From: Paenochrobactrum glaciei
GTDB taxonomy: Bacteria; Pseudomonadota; Alphaproteobacteria; Rhizobiales; Rhizobiaceae
DNA length: 64,000 nucleotides
NCBI RefSeq assembly: GCF_039522165.1
Contig: NZ_BAAADE010000005.1
Coordinates: forward strand, 103,760-167,759
Direction: 5' to 3'
The translations under genes were made by a program, and so were the position numbers. Of this stretch, positions 34,975-43,502 are shown piece by piece (the first letter of the stretch is position 1; each line of letters starts with the position of its first letter). The notes under the pieces are model-generated. The model made no database searches and was not told the origin of the DNA. It saw only the letters and a list, made by a program, of their open reading frames with translations.

Positions 34975-36576
34975 ATGGCACCGCGCGTATTGGTATCTGA
35001 TAAATTATCACCGACTGCTGTTCAGATCTTTAAAGATCGTGGCGTTGAAGTGGACTACTTGCCTGACCTTGGCAAAGACAAAGAAAAACTGCTGGAAGTG
35101 ATTGGCCAATATGATGGTTTGGCAATCCGCTCAGCCACCAAAGCAACCGAAAAGCTGATTGCTGCGGCCACCAATCTGAAAGTGATTGGCCGCGCCGGTA
35201 TCGGTGTTGACAATGTGGATATTCCGGCTGCATCGCGCCGCGGTATCATTGTGATGAATACGCCTTTTGGTAATTCGATCACCACCGCCGAACATGCTAT
35301 TGCACTGATGTTTGCGGTTGCGCGCCAATTACCGGAAGCAGATGTTTCGACACGCGCTGGCAAGTGGGAAAAGAACCGTTTTATGGGGGTCGAAATCACC
35401 GGTAAAACCTTGGGCGTGATTGGTTGTGGCAATATTGGTGCGATTGTTGCATCCCGCGCCATCGGCCTTAAAATGAATGTTGTTGCTTTCGATCCGTTCT
35501 TGTCTGAAGGCCGTGCGAAAGAGCTGGGCGTTGAGAAAGTTGACCTCGACACATTGCTGGCACGCGCTGATTTCATCACGCTGCACACCCCGCTGACCGA
35601 TAAAACCCGCAATATTATCAATGCGGAAAATCTGGCTAAAACCAAAAAAGGCGTTCGCATTATCAACTGTGCCCGCGGTGGTCTGATTGTTGAAAAAGAT
35701 CTGGTTGAAGCACTGAAATCCGGTCAGGTTGCCGGTGCCGGTATCGACGTTTTTGAAGTTGAGCCAGCAACGGAAAATGAACTTTTCCATCTTCCGAATG
35801 TGGTCTGCACACCGCATTTGGGCGCATCGACATCTGAAGCGCAGGAAAATGTGGCTTTGCAGGTTGCCGAACAAATGTCAGATTACCTGATCAAAGGCGC
35901 TGTTACCAATGCGATCAACATGCCTTCGATTACGGCTGAAGAAGCACCATTGCTGAAGCCTTTTGTGAAATTGGCAGAAGTGCTTGGCGCTTTCGTTGGT
36001 CAGGTGACCGATGAGCCAATTCAGGAAGTTGAAATCCTGTTTGACGGTGCAACAGCCAATATGAACACCCGCGCTTTGATGAGTGCTGCTCTGGCAGGTC
36101 TCATTCGTCCGCAGGTGTCAGACGTTAATATGGTTTCGGCGCCGATTATGGTCAAAGAACGCGGTATTATCGTCTCCGAAGTGAAGCGTGATAAATCCGG
36201 CGTATTTGATGGCTATATCAAGCTGACAGTTAAAACCACATTGCGCGAACGCTCCATTGCCGGTACTTGCTTCTCTGATGGCAAACCACGCTTTATCCAG
36301 ATTAAGGGTATTAATTTGGATGCGGAAGTTGGTCGTGATATGCTTTATGTCACCAATGTCGATATTCCGGGCATGATTGGTTTGCTGGGTACAGTATGCG
36401 GCAAGCATAAAGTTAATATTGCAAACTTTGCTCTGGGACGCGATAAGCCGGGCGGTGACGCAATTGCATTGCTTTATGTTGATGGCCCGATTCCTCAGGC
36501 AATGTTGGAAGAACTGGCCGAACAGCCTGCCATTAAAGCAGCGCGTCCGCTGGAATTTAATGTTGAAGAGAACTGA
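34975..36576 (+). CDS. serA: D-3-phosphoglycerate dehydrogenase
   Basis: 533 residues from ATG 34975, directly after GGAGG. First enzyme of serine synthesis, oxidising 3-phosphoglycerate with NAD. Substrate domain, then NAD-binding GVIGCGNIGAIVASRA near 147, catalytic Arg/Glu/His in NCARGGLIVEKDL, EVEPATENELF and TPHLGASTSEA; then an allosteric substrate-binding domain and a C-terminal ACT domain (DIPGMIGLLGTVCGKHKVNIANF) sensing serine. This long form is common in alphaproteobacteria. Confidence 0.96.
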   Translation: MAPRVLVSDKLSPTAVQIFKDRGVEVDYLPDLGKDKEKLLEVIGQYDGLAIRSATKATEKLIAAATNLKVIGRAGIGVDNVDIPAASRRGIIVMNTPFGNSITTAEHAIALMFAVARQLPEADVSTRAGKWEKNRFMGVEITGKTLGVIGCGNIGAIVASRAIGLKMNVVAFDPFLSEGRAKELGVEKVDLDTLLARADFITLHTPLTDKTRNIINAENLAKTKKGVRIINCARGGLIVEKDLVEALKSGQVAGAGIDVFEVEPATENELFHLPNVVCTPHLGASTSEAQENVALQVAEQMSDYLIKGAVTNAINMPSITAEEAPLLKPFVKLAEVLGAFVGQVTDEPIQEVEILFDGATANMNTRALMSAALAGLIRPQVSDVNMVSAPIMVKERGIIVSEVKRDKSGVFDGYIKLTVKTTLRERSIAGTCFSDGKPRFIQIKGINLDAEVGRDMLYVTNVDIPGMIGLLGTVCGKHKVNIANFALGRDKPGGDAIALLYVDGPIPQAMLEELAEQPAIKAARPLEFNVEEN

Positions 36577-36583
36577 TTAAGAA

Positions 36584-37102
36584 ATGAGAGACGGGATGAA
36601 CCAATTTGTATGGCGGAACATGCGGGACACAGATGTGTCCGCGGTGACGGAAGTCGGCAATATTGTTCATCCCGCTTTTCCTGAAGACCGTTCGGTTTTT
36701 CAAGACAGATTTGAGCTTTATCCGGCCGGTTGTTTCGTGCTGGAGAATGATAATAATATCGTCGGTTATGGCATCAGCCATCCGTGGGCACTCAATGAAG
36801 CGCCTGCATTGAATTCTTTGCTGCAAGTGCTGCCACAGGCAGCTTCCAGCTATTACCTGCATGATGTGGCGCTGACCGAGAAGGCGCGCTCTGGCGGTAA
36901 CGCTTCTAAATTGTTGAAATTGATGGTGCAGCAGGCACAAGATGATGGCTTTGATGCCATGGCACTGGTAGCCGTTAACGGCTCGCGCCCATTCTGGGAA
37001 CGTCAGGGTTTTTCAGTTCGTGATGTGGCAACGCTTGCCGAAAAACTGAAATCCTATTCGGATGATGCTCATTATATGGTGCGTCTTCTCAACAATATTT
37101 AG
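36584..37102 (+). CDS. GNAT-family N-acetyltransferase
   Basis: 172 residues; Met5 at 36596 is an equally possible start. Acetyl-CoA-binding motif is recognisable but atypical: LHDVALTEKARSGGNASKLLKLMVQQAQDDGF (about 93-124) with SGGNASKL in place of the usual RGxGIG, followed by ALVAVNGSRPFWERQGFSV, the standard GNAT C-terminal strand. The substrate is unknown. It begins seven bases after serA, so it probably belongs to the serine operon. Confidence 0.78.
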   Translation: MRDGMNQFVWRNMRDTDVSAVTEVGNIVHPAFPEDRSVFQDRFELYPAGCFVLENDNNIVGYGISHPWALNEAPALNSLLQVLPQAASSYYLHDVALTEKARSGGNASKLLKLMVQQAQDDGFDAMALVAVNGSRPFWERQGFSVRDVATLAEKLKSYSDDAHYMVRLLNNI

Positions 37103-37165
37103 AATTTTTTCTTCATTTAGCGCAATCAAGAGTCGCGCTTTTCTTAATCTGTCTGTATAGAGACG

Positions 37166-37245
37166 AGGGATCAGCACCTTGTTGCTCAAAGCAAGAGTGT
37201 TTTGATCCTTGGCTTTCTTTTTTCACGGACAAATCCGGACCAAGG
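37166..37245 (+). promoter_or_regulatory. Structured purA leader
   Basis: An extended hairpin pairs AGGGATCA (37166-37173) with TGATCCTT (37203-37210), with inner CAC/GTG and CTTG/CAAG pairs. An alternative stem pairs CCTTGG (37207-37212) with CCAAGG (37240-37245), masking part of the AAGGAG ribosome site. The two stems share bases, so they exclude each other, as in a regulatory switch. Confidence 0.4.
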
Positions 37246-37255
37246 AGTTTCTTCA

Positions 37256-38545
37256 ATGGCAAATGTGGTTGTCGTCGGGTCGCAATGGGGCGACGAAGGC
37301 AAAGGTAAAATCGTCGACTGGTTGTCGGAACGTGCTGATGTCATCGTGCGCTATCAGGGCGGTCATAATGCCGGCCATACGCTCGTCATTGATGGCACGA
37401 GCTATAAATTGTCGCTGCTGCCTTCAGGGCTTGTGCGCGGTAAGCTCAGTGTTATCGGTAATGGTGTTGTGGTTGATCCGCACCATTTTGTAATGGAAAT
37501 TGAAAAACTGCGCGCACAGGGTGTTAACATCACTCCTGACGTATTGCGCGTTGCTGAAAATGCACCACTGATTTTGTCGCTGCACCGCGATCTGGATGCG
37601 ATGCGCGAAGGCGCAACCGAAGGCCTGAAGATCGGCACCACCAAGCGCGGTATTGGCCCTGCTTATGAAGATAAAGTCGGTCGTCGTGCGATTCGCGTGA
37701 TCGATCTGGCCGAGCCTGAAACATTGCAGCCGAAGGTCGAGCGCCTGCTGACGCACCATAATTTGCTGCGTCGCGGTATGGGACTGGAAGAAATTGCAGT
37801 TGAAACCATTCTGGAAGAGCTGACCTCGGTTGCAGAGCAGATTCTGCCTTATATCGATCAGGTCTGGCGCTTGCTGGATGAACGCCGCAAGGCTGGCGAC
37901 CGTATTCTGTTTGAAGGTGCGCAGGGCGCACTTCTGGATAATGACCACGGCACCTATCCGTTTGTAACCTCATCCAACACCGTTGCCGGTCAGGCTGCGG
38001 CTGGTTCGGGTCTTGGCCCTACAGCAATCGGTTATGTTCTGGGCATCACCAAAGCTTACACAACCCGCGTTGGTGAAGGTCCTTTCCCGACAGAACTCGA
38101 CGATGAAATCGGTCAGTTTTTGGGTGAAAAAGGCCATGAATTTGGCGTTGTCACCGGTCGTAAGCGTCGTTGCGGCTGGTTTGATGCGGTGATTGTACGT
38201 CAGACAGTGCGCACTTCCGGCATCACCGGTATTGCTCTGACCAAGCTCGACGTGCTCGATGGTCTTGAAGAAATCAAGATTTGCGTCGCTTATGAGCTGG
38301 ATGGCAAGCGCATTGATTATCTGCCGTCTTCGATGGGCGCGCAGGCGCGTGTGAAGCCGATTTATGAAACATTGCCGGGCTGGTCAGAAACCACTGCCGG
38401 TGCGCGCAGCTGGAATGAACTGCCTGCACAGGCTGTTAAATATGTTCGTCATATTGAAGAACTGATCGGTGCACCGGTTGCAATGCTTTCAACAAGTCCT
38501 GAACGTGAAGATACTATTCTGGTAACTGATCCGTTCCACGACTAA
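37256..38545 (+). CDS. purA: Adenylosuccinate synthetase
   Basis: 429 residues from ATG 37256, behind AAGGAG. Joins IMP and aspartate with GTP to form adenylosuccinate, the first committed step to AMP. GSQWGDEGKGKIVD (about 7-20), GGHNAGHT near 38, GTTKRGIGPAYEDK near 129, GAQGALLDNDHGTYPFVTSSN near 222 and TGRKRRCGWFDAV near 300 are all intact. It has its own structured leader and terminator. Confidence 0.97.
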   Translation: MANVVVVGSQWGDEGKGKIVDWLSERADVIVRYQGGHNAGHTLVIDGTSYKLSLLPSGLVRGKLSVIGNGVVVDPHHFVMEIEKLRAQGVNITPDVLRVAENAPLILSLHRDLDAMREGATEGLKIGTTKRGIGPAYEDKVGRRAIRVIDLAEPETLQPKVERLLTHHNLLRRGMGLEEIAVETILEELTSVAEQILPYIDQVWRLLDERRKAGDRILFEGAQGALLDNDHGTYPFVTSSNTVAGQAAAGSGLGPTAIGYVLGITKAYTTRVGEGPFPTELDDEIGQFLGEKGHEFGVVTGRKRRCGWFDAVIVRQTVRTSGITGIALTKLDVLDGLEEIKICVAYELDGKRIDYLPSSMGAQARVKPIYETLPGWSETTAGARSWNELPAQAVKYVRHIEELIGAPVAMLSTSPEREDTILVTDPFHD

Positions 38546-38566
38546 GAAGTATTATAAGCTCTATTA

Positions 38567-38603
38567 TAGCCCCGTTTCTGAACAGAAACGGGGCTTTTTT
38601 TAT
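38567..38603 (+). terminator. Terminator after purA
   Basis: AGCCCCGTTTCTG / CAGAAACGGGGCT hairpin followed by a T-run. Confidence 0.94.
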
Positions 38604-38717
38604 AAAAAAACCGGCTATCCGTCGTTTAAGTATGGTCGGCTCTTTGCTTTTGTTTAATAATTATGATTATTGGATGGTTTATCCCATATCTTTTTCAGAG
38701 AGTTCGGGCTTGATAGC

Positions 38718-40196
38718 ATGGCAGATTTTGTAGCGGTACTAAAGAAGACCATTGACGCGCAGGCGGATCCCACACCTGAATTGCGTCAGCGCGTCTATGC
38801 AAAAGCACGCGCGACGATCGAGCAGAAACTGGTAACAGCCAATGCGCCTGAATCGGTTTCGATGCGTCAGCGTCAGATGTTGGAAGATTCGATCAAAGAG
38901 GTCGAAGCTTCTTATGCGCCGGCACCTGTTCTCGAACCAGAACCGGAAATTGAGCTTGATCTTACACCGGAAGTCACAAAACCAGCTGATCCGCTTGAAG
39001 ATTTTCTGACGGAAAATCGCGCGGGCTCTGATGAAAGTGCCGGTAATGCTGAAAGTGATGCAGGTGCTTTAACATCTGCCCCTGATTTCACCGCAACTGG
39101 CCATTCAAAAGATGCCGCATCCGCGCCAAGCAGCGATATGCTGTCCGGTGTTGATCGGGCAGGGGATCGTCTGGGCTCTGCCAAGCCAGACACCAAAACA
39201 CGCTCACCACGTAAGCCTGCCTTTAATGATGCGCTGGAAGACAAGCGCTCTTATAAAGGTCTGGTCATTGGTTTGATTGCAGCATTGGCACTTGGCGGTG
39301 GCGGTTACGCCGCCTATGTCAATAAAGACAAATTAAGCGAACTGGCTTCAAGCCTTGGCCGCAGTGAATCAGATGCGCCTGTTGCAGGTGGCACGGATGA
39401 ACCGGCATCAAATAATACAGCCGGAACAACTGATATTGGCGGCGGCACTGAGAGCGGCACAACTGCACCGGATGCGCCGGAGCCAAAACTCACCCAGCGA
39501 CTGTTGCCGGACGGCACAGAAGTGGATGAAGGCCCGGCAGGCGGCACAACCTCTGATCTGGCGGAAGGTAAATCCACCACCGCGCTTAGCCAAAACTCAG
39601 GCTCTGGTCAGGCACCTGTAAGCTCTTCCGGCAATACCGAACAAAGTGGTTCCGGTGTTGCTGTCGGCCAGAAGGCATTCTTCTATGAAGAACGCTCAGG
39701 CGCAGATTCGGGCTCGGCGCAGGCTGGTAGTGTTGTCTGGTCTGTTGTGCAGGATTCACCGGGCGATGGTGAGCCTGAAGAGCCGGCCATTCGCGCAGAA
39801 GTCACCATTCCTGATACACAAATGCGCATGCAGATGACTATTCGCCGTAATGCGGATAAGTCATTGCCAGCCAGCCATCTGATTGAAATGATGTTCTTTG
39901 TACCGGATGATTTCTCCGGCGGTGTCGTTGACAATGTTCAGCGTGTAACCTTCAAAGATACAGAGCAGGCAGCCGGTAATCCGCTGATTGCGATTTCATC
40001 GAAGATCGCTGACAACTTCTTTATTGTTGCACTCAATGATGCACGTACAGCCGTTGATACCAACTTGTCCTTGATGCGTCGTTTGCAGTGGGTGGATATT
40101 CCGATCACCTATCGCAATGGTCGCCGTGCGCTGCTCAGTCTTGAAAAGGGCGTGCCGGGTGAGAAGGTCTTTAATGACGTGCTGAAAAGCCAGTAA
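38718..40196 (+). CDS. Unknown single-span membrane protein
   Basis: 492 residues from ATG 38718 (MADFVAVLKKTIDAQ); the frame extends upstream without a ribosome site. A helical N-terminus (about 1-60: RQRVYAKARATIEQKL) is followed by an acidic Pro/Ser-rich linker, one membrane helix (about 181-201, GLVIGLIAALALGGGGYAAYV), a Gly/Ser/Thr-rich periplasmic linker (about 215-330) and a folded C-terminal domain (about 330-492) with VTIPDTQMRMQMTIRRNADKSLPASHLIEMMFFVPDDFSGG. I recall similar hypothetical proteins between purA and rpoH in other Rhizobiales. No function can be given; a cell-envelope role is likely. Confidence 0.75.
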   Translation: MADFVAVLKKTIDAQADPTPELRQRVYAKARATIEQKLVTANAPESVSMRQRQMLEDSIKEVEASYAPAPVLEPEPEIELDLTPEVTKPADPLEDFLTENRAGSDESAGNAESDAGALTSAPDFTATGHSKDAASAPSSDMLSGVDRAGDRLGSAKPDTKTRSPRKPAFNDALEDKRSYKGLVIGLIAALALGGGGYAAYVNKDKLSELASSLGRSESDAPVAGGTDEPASNNTAGTTDIGGGTESGTTAPDAPEPKLTQRLLPDGTEVDEGPAGGTTSDLAEGKSTTALSQNSGSGQAPVSSSGNTEQSGSGVAVGQKAFFYEERSGADSGSAQAGSVVWSVVQDSPGDGEPEEPAIRAEVTIPDTQMRMQMTIRRNADKSLPASHLIEMMFFVPDDFSGGVVDNVQRVTFKDTEQAAGNPLIAISSKIADNFFIVALNDARTAVDTNLSLMRRLQWVDIPITYRNGRRALLSLEKGVPGEKVFNDVLKSQ

Positions 40197-40224
40197 GATT
40201 TTTCCAAGTTGAGCTAAGATAAAA

Positions 40225-40252
40225 TAAAAGGCCGCGAAAGCGGCCTTTTTGA
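40225..40252. terminator. Bidirectional terminator
   Basis: AAAAGGCCGC / GCGGCCTTTTT hairpin with a GAAA tetraloop between convergent genes. Confidence 0.92.
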
Positions 40253-40280
40253 TGTCTAGTGATTGAGGATCAATCAGTGT

Positions 40281-41195
40281 TTAAGCATTGGCCTGATTGC
40301 TGATAGCCAGCTGTGCCTGAGTTTGGCTTAGTGCTGCTGCCTGTACGGCTTCCTGCACTTTTTCAAAGGCACGCACTTCAATCTGGCGGACACGTTCGCG
40401 GCTGATATTAAACTCAGCAGAGAGCGCTTCGAGTGTTACCGGTTCGTCCAGCAGACGACGCGCATAGAAAATACGCTGTTCACGCTCGTTCAGATTGCTC
40501 ATTGCCTGTTCCAGCATTGCACGGCGGCTTTCCAGCTCATCCTGCTCAATCAGCATGGTTTCCTGACTGTCGCTGTCGTCAACAAGCCAGTCCTGCCATT
40601 CACCTGATTCGCCCTCGGAAGCGCGGATTGGTGCGTTGAGCGAAGCATCACCCGACAAACGGCGGTTCATCGAGACGACTTCTTCCTCGCTGACATTTAG
40701 CTTGGTCGCAATCTGGGCAACCTGATCAGGGTTCAGATCGCCGTCATCAAGCGCCTGAATTTTGCTTTTCATTTTACGCAGGTTAAAGAACAAGCGTTTC
40801 TGATTGGCGGTGGTGCCCATTTTAACAAGGCTCCACGACCGCAAAACATATTCCTGAATCGATGCCTTGATCCACCACATTGCATAGGTGGCAAGACGGA
40901 AGCCGCGTTCCGGCTCAAACTTTTTAACAGCCTGCATCAGGCCGACATTGCCCTCGGAAATTACTTCACCGATCGGCAAGCCGTAGCCGCGATAACCCAT
41001 GGCAATTTTAGCCACCAATCGCAGATGGCTTGTTACCAGCTTATGGGCGGCTTTCGGGTCGGCATGTTCATGATAACGCTTGGCCAGCATATATTCTTCT
41101 TGTGGCTCAAGCATTGGAAAACGACGAATTTCTTCAAGATAACGGGTAAGACCACCGTCACCGGAAGTGATACTTGGAAGATTGACCTGGGCCAT
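40281..41195 (-). CDS. rpoH: Heat-shock sigma factor RpoH
   Basis: 304 residues from ATG 41195, behind GGAGGG. Alternative sigma-70 family factor directing RNA polymerase to heat-shock genes. Region 2 (VSEGN-type GEVISEGNVGLMQAVKKFEPERGFRLATYAMWWIKASIQEYVLRSW), the RpoH box QKRLFFNLRKMK near residue 135 and region 4 (VTLEALSAEFNISRERVRQIEVRAFEKVQ) are present. Rhizobiales often carry two rpoH genes; which copy this is cannot be decided here. The leader of roughly 60-90 bases contains two ACCGGT copies able to pair. Confidence 0.95.
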   Translation of the reverse strand: MAQVNLPSITSGDGGLTRYLEEIRRFPMLEPQEEYMLAKRYHEHADPKAAHKLVTSHLRLVAKIAMGYRGYGLPIGEVISEGNVGLMQAVKKFEPERGFRLATYAMWWIKASIQEYVLRSWSLVKMGTTANQKRLFFNLRKMKSKIQALDDGDLNPDQVAQIATKLNVSEEEVVSMNRRLSGDASLNAPIRASEGESGEWQDWLVDDSDSQETMLIEQDELESRRAMLEQAMSNLNEREQRIFYARRLLDEPVTLEALSAEFNISRERVRQIEVRAFEKVQEAVQAAALSQTQAQLAISNQANA

Positions 41196-41517
41196 GAAGC
41201 ACCCTCCTTCTTCTTGGTTGCAGGCTCCCATTTGGCAAGCCCGCTTTACCGGTGCATAGCGCCTACCGGTTTTGAATTTCAGTATAAACTTAAATCAGGC
41301 AAAAAAACGATCAAAAGCGATGCACAGTCTGTCACACTTTTGTTAACGCTGTAGCCTGACAAAAGTTCCATTGGTTTTTGATTTTTATGAATAGACGCGA
41401 AAGTCGCTCACGCACCACTGTGCTTAATGACAGGGGGAAGCGCCTTGTTTGGCTAGGTTATTCTTATAGATAGGTATAAAAAAACTGCCTTCAAGAGATG
41501 AAGGCAGTTTTTGATGT
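41196..41517. other. rpoH upstream gap
   Basis: 322 bases: rpoH leader with two self-complementary ACCGGT copies (near 41249-41272), a TATACT -10-like element on the minus strand near 41282, AT-rich sequence, and the rluD terminator. No reading frame. Confidence 0.5.
41481..41512 (-). terminator. Terminator after rluD
   Basis: AAAACTGCCTTCA / TGAAGGCAGTTTT stem; on the minus strand seven T follow. Confidence 0.93.
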
Positions 41518-42555
41518 TTAACCGTGCTGGTCTTTGCGGAACTGATCAATCAGATTTTGAAAGTCATCCGGTAACGGGGCTTCAAAACGCATCACTCGCT
41601 CATCTGCCGGATGGGCAAAGGCGAGAAGGCGGGCGTGCAGCGCTTGACGCGGAAACTTCTGCACAGCTTCACGCAAGCCATCGGCCAGTTTGTTGGCTTT
41701 GGTTTTAAATGCGCCGCCGTAATCATTGTCACCGACAATTGGTGTGCCGGCATAGGTCATATGCACACGAATCTGATGCGTTCTGCCGGTTTCCAGCTGG
41801 CACTCCACCACAGAAGCCAGCGCTGTTGCATCCTCTTTGGCTGCAAAGCGCTCAAGCACTGTATAATGTGTGACAGCGTAGCGGGCATCTTCGCGGTCTT
41901 CCTTCACCACGGCCTGTTTGGTGCGGTCGCGGCTGGAGCGGCCAAGATAGGTTTCAATTGTGCCTTGCGGGCGTTCCGGCAGACCCCAGACAAGCGCCAC
42001 ATAGGCGCGTTCCAGATCACCGGTCAGGCCGTGATCGGCAAATTGCGCTGACAGATGCTGATGCGCTTCATCGTTTTTAGCAATCACCAACACGCCGCTG
42101 GTGTCTTTATCCAAGCGGTGGACAATGCCCGGACGCAGCTCACCACCGATTTGTGACAGATTATTGCCGCAATGATAGATCAAGGCATTGACCAGGGTGC
42201 CGGTCATGTTTCCACTGCCCGGGTGGACAACGAGGCCGGCAGGTTTGTTGATGACGAGCACATCGTCATCTTCATAGAGAATATCGAGAGGGATATTTTC
42301 AGCTTGGGGTTTGGTTGACTGCACTTCGTCGAGCTCAATCGTTACGCTCATATTTTCGCGTAACTTATGTTTGGCTTCACGGATAGTCGCGCCATTGACG
42401 GTCACACGGCCGTCGGCAATCAGTGCCTGAATGCGGTTGCGCGACAGGTCAGGGGCAAGCTCTGCGCTCAGCCACTGATCTAAACGTTTGCCAACGGCGT
42501 CTGCTCCGGCAATTATCTCTTTCAATCGTCTCGTCCCTTCGTTATCACGCGGCAT
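41518..42555 (-). CDS. rluD: Ribosomal large subunit pseudouridine synthase (RluD family)
   Basis: 345 residues from ATG 42555 (MPRDNEGTRR). N-terminal S4 RNA-binding domain (about 19-85: KRLDQWLSAELAPDLSRNRIQALIADGRVTVNG), then the RsuA/RluA catalytic domain with INKPAGLVVHPGSG and the catalytic Asp in HRLDKDTSGVLVIAK (about residue 154), and LETGRTHQIRVHM. It modifies 23S rRNA uridines, RluD acting at helix 69. No ribosome site is visible. Its start codon is only 24 bases from that of the divergent DUF6476 gene, so promoters must overlap coding sequence. Confidence 0.9.
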   Translation of the reverse strand: MPRDNEGTRRLKEIIAGADAVGKRLDQWLSAELAPDLSRNRIQALIADGRVTVNGATIREAKHKLRENMSVTIELDEVQSTKPQAENIPLDILYEDDDVLVINKPAGLVVHPGSGNMTGTLVNALIYHCGNNLSQIGGELRPGIVHRLDKDTSGVLVIAKNDEAHQHLSAQFADHGLTGDLERAYVALVWGLPERPQGTIETYLGRSSRDRTKQAVVKEDREDARYAVTHYTVLERFAAKEDATALASVVECQLETGRTHQIRVHMTYAGTPIVGDNDYGGAFKTKANKLADGLREAVQKFPRQALHARLLAFAHPADERVMRFEAPLPDDFQNLIDQFRKDQHG

Positions 42556-42579
42556 GGGTGCATGAACCGGAGTTATTGA

Positions 42580-43050
42580 ATGCAGGATCCAAATTATCCT
42601 CGATATCAGAATCAACACGATCCACGATATGAGGAACAGCAAGCTTATTATCCCGATCCCAATCAGGAGCCACCACTTGATCCGGCCATGGAGCGTGTAA
42701 GACGCAAGATGATCCGGTTACTGGCTGTATCAATCGGGGTTATGCTTATTGGTCTTATGGCTGTGCTTGCAGCCGTTGTCTACAAAATCAATAAAGCGCC
42801 AGACGCGCCTGAGCAAGAGGATCTGCGCTCCGATATTCCGGGGCAGACAGCTGTGGTGCCAGAAGAACCATTCAAGATGGTCGAATCACAAATCACCCTG
42901 CCTGAAGGCACACGTCTGCTTTCACAGAGCTTGTCCGGCAATCTGATTTCGCTGGAAACGCTGCTTCCGGACGGCGGAACAGAGATTATTGTCTATGATT
43001 TCAAAGAATCACGCATCGCTGCGCGGATGATTTTGGGTAATGTTGAATAA
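42580..43050 (+). CDS. DUF6476-type membrane protein
   Basis: 156 residues, behind GGAG. A Tyr/Pro/Asp/Gln-rich cytosolic N-terminus (about 1-38) is followed by one membrane helix (about 46-68, LLAVSIGVMLIGLMAVLAAVVYKI) and a periplasmic domain with ITLPEGTRLLSQSLSGNLISLETLLPDGGTEIIVYDF. This matches the small rhizobial family DUF6476, sometimes loosely called fimbrial protein. Function unknown. It is divergent from rluD and followed by a long AT-rich terminator. Confidence 0.72.
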   Translation: MQDPNYPRYQNQHDPRYEEQQAYYPDPNQEPPLDPAMERVRRKMIRLLAVSIGVMLIGLMAVLAAVVYKINKAPDAPEQEDLRSDIPGQTAVVPEEPFKMVESQITLPEGTRLLSQSLSGNLISLETLLPDGGTEIIVYDFKESRIAARMILGNVE

Positions 43051-43132
43051 TCAACGGACGGTTTTCACAGGTTGAAGGGCTGAAAATACATTTTTTCCGG
43101 CTCTTGCCTGTGTAAAAACTCAAAGAAATCAA

Positions 43133-43172
43133 AATAATCGGAAGAAAATGCATTTTTTTCCGATTATTTTTT
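43133..43172 (+). terminator. Terminator after the DUF6476 gene
   Basis: AATAATCGGAA / TTCCGATTATT stem with a T-run. Confidence 0.85.
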
Positions 43173-43282
43173 TCAAAGCAGTTGCGCTTTGAAAATAAGC
43201 CGATTATATCGGCGTCACAGTCAAGTGATTGCCTCTCAAACGAAGCGCCTCACTTTACTCACAAGCATCGTAAGATGCGCGT

Positions 43283-43357
43283 GCGCCCATCGTCTAGCGG
43301 TTAGGACGCCGCCCTTTCACGGCGGAAACAGGGGTTCGATTCCCCTTGGGCGTACCA
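43283..43357 (+). tRNA. tRNA-Glu (UUC)
   Basis: 75 bases including an encoded CCA. Acceptor GCGCCCA pairs with TGGGCGT (the first pair is G-U); D-arm TCTAGCGGTTAGGA; anticodon arm CCGCC CTTTCAC GGCGG gives anticodon TTC; T-arm AGGGG TTCGATT CCCCT. It stands alone, with T-rich sequence after it. Confidence 0.97.
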
Positions 43358-43467
43358 TTTTTTCTTCCTTAAAATTATATCATGAGTTTTCGTCACAAGA
43401 TTTTGTGCGGCTTTTCGCATTTTAAAGATTGTATAAAATAATCCGCTTGATATTCCCTTCGCCATAT

Positions 43468-43496
43468 TTGCAACAAGCGGCGTGTCGGTGCATAAT
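43468..43496 (+). promoter_or_regulatory. Promoter of the Fur-family gene, leaderless geometry
   Basis: TTGCAA, 17 bases, CATAAT, with the -10 ending six bases before ATG 43503. Transcription would begin at or next to the A of the start codon. Confidence 0.55.
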
Positions 43497-43502
43497 CCGG
43501 CT

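Noticed and set aside
41463..41474. Further BioR-like box (TTATAGATAG)
   Set aside because: One mismatch, and it lies beside the rluD terminator with no biotin gene near.
43283..43357. tRNA-Glu as an integration site
   Set aside because: No integrase, no repeated tRNA 3' end and no foreign genes follow; the next gene is a core regulator.
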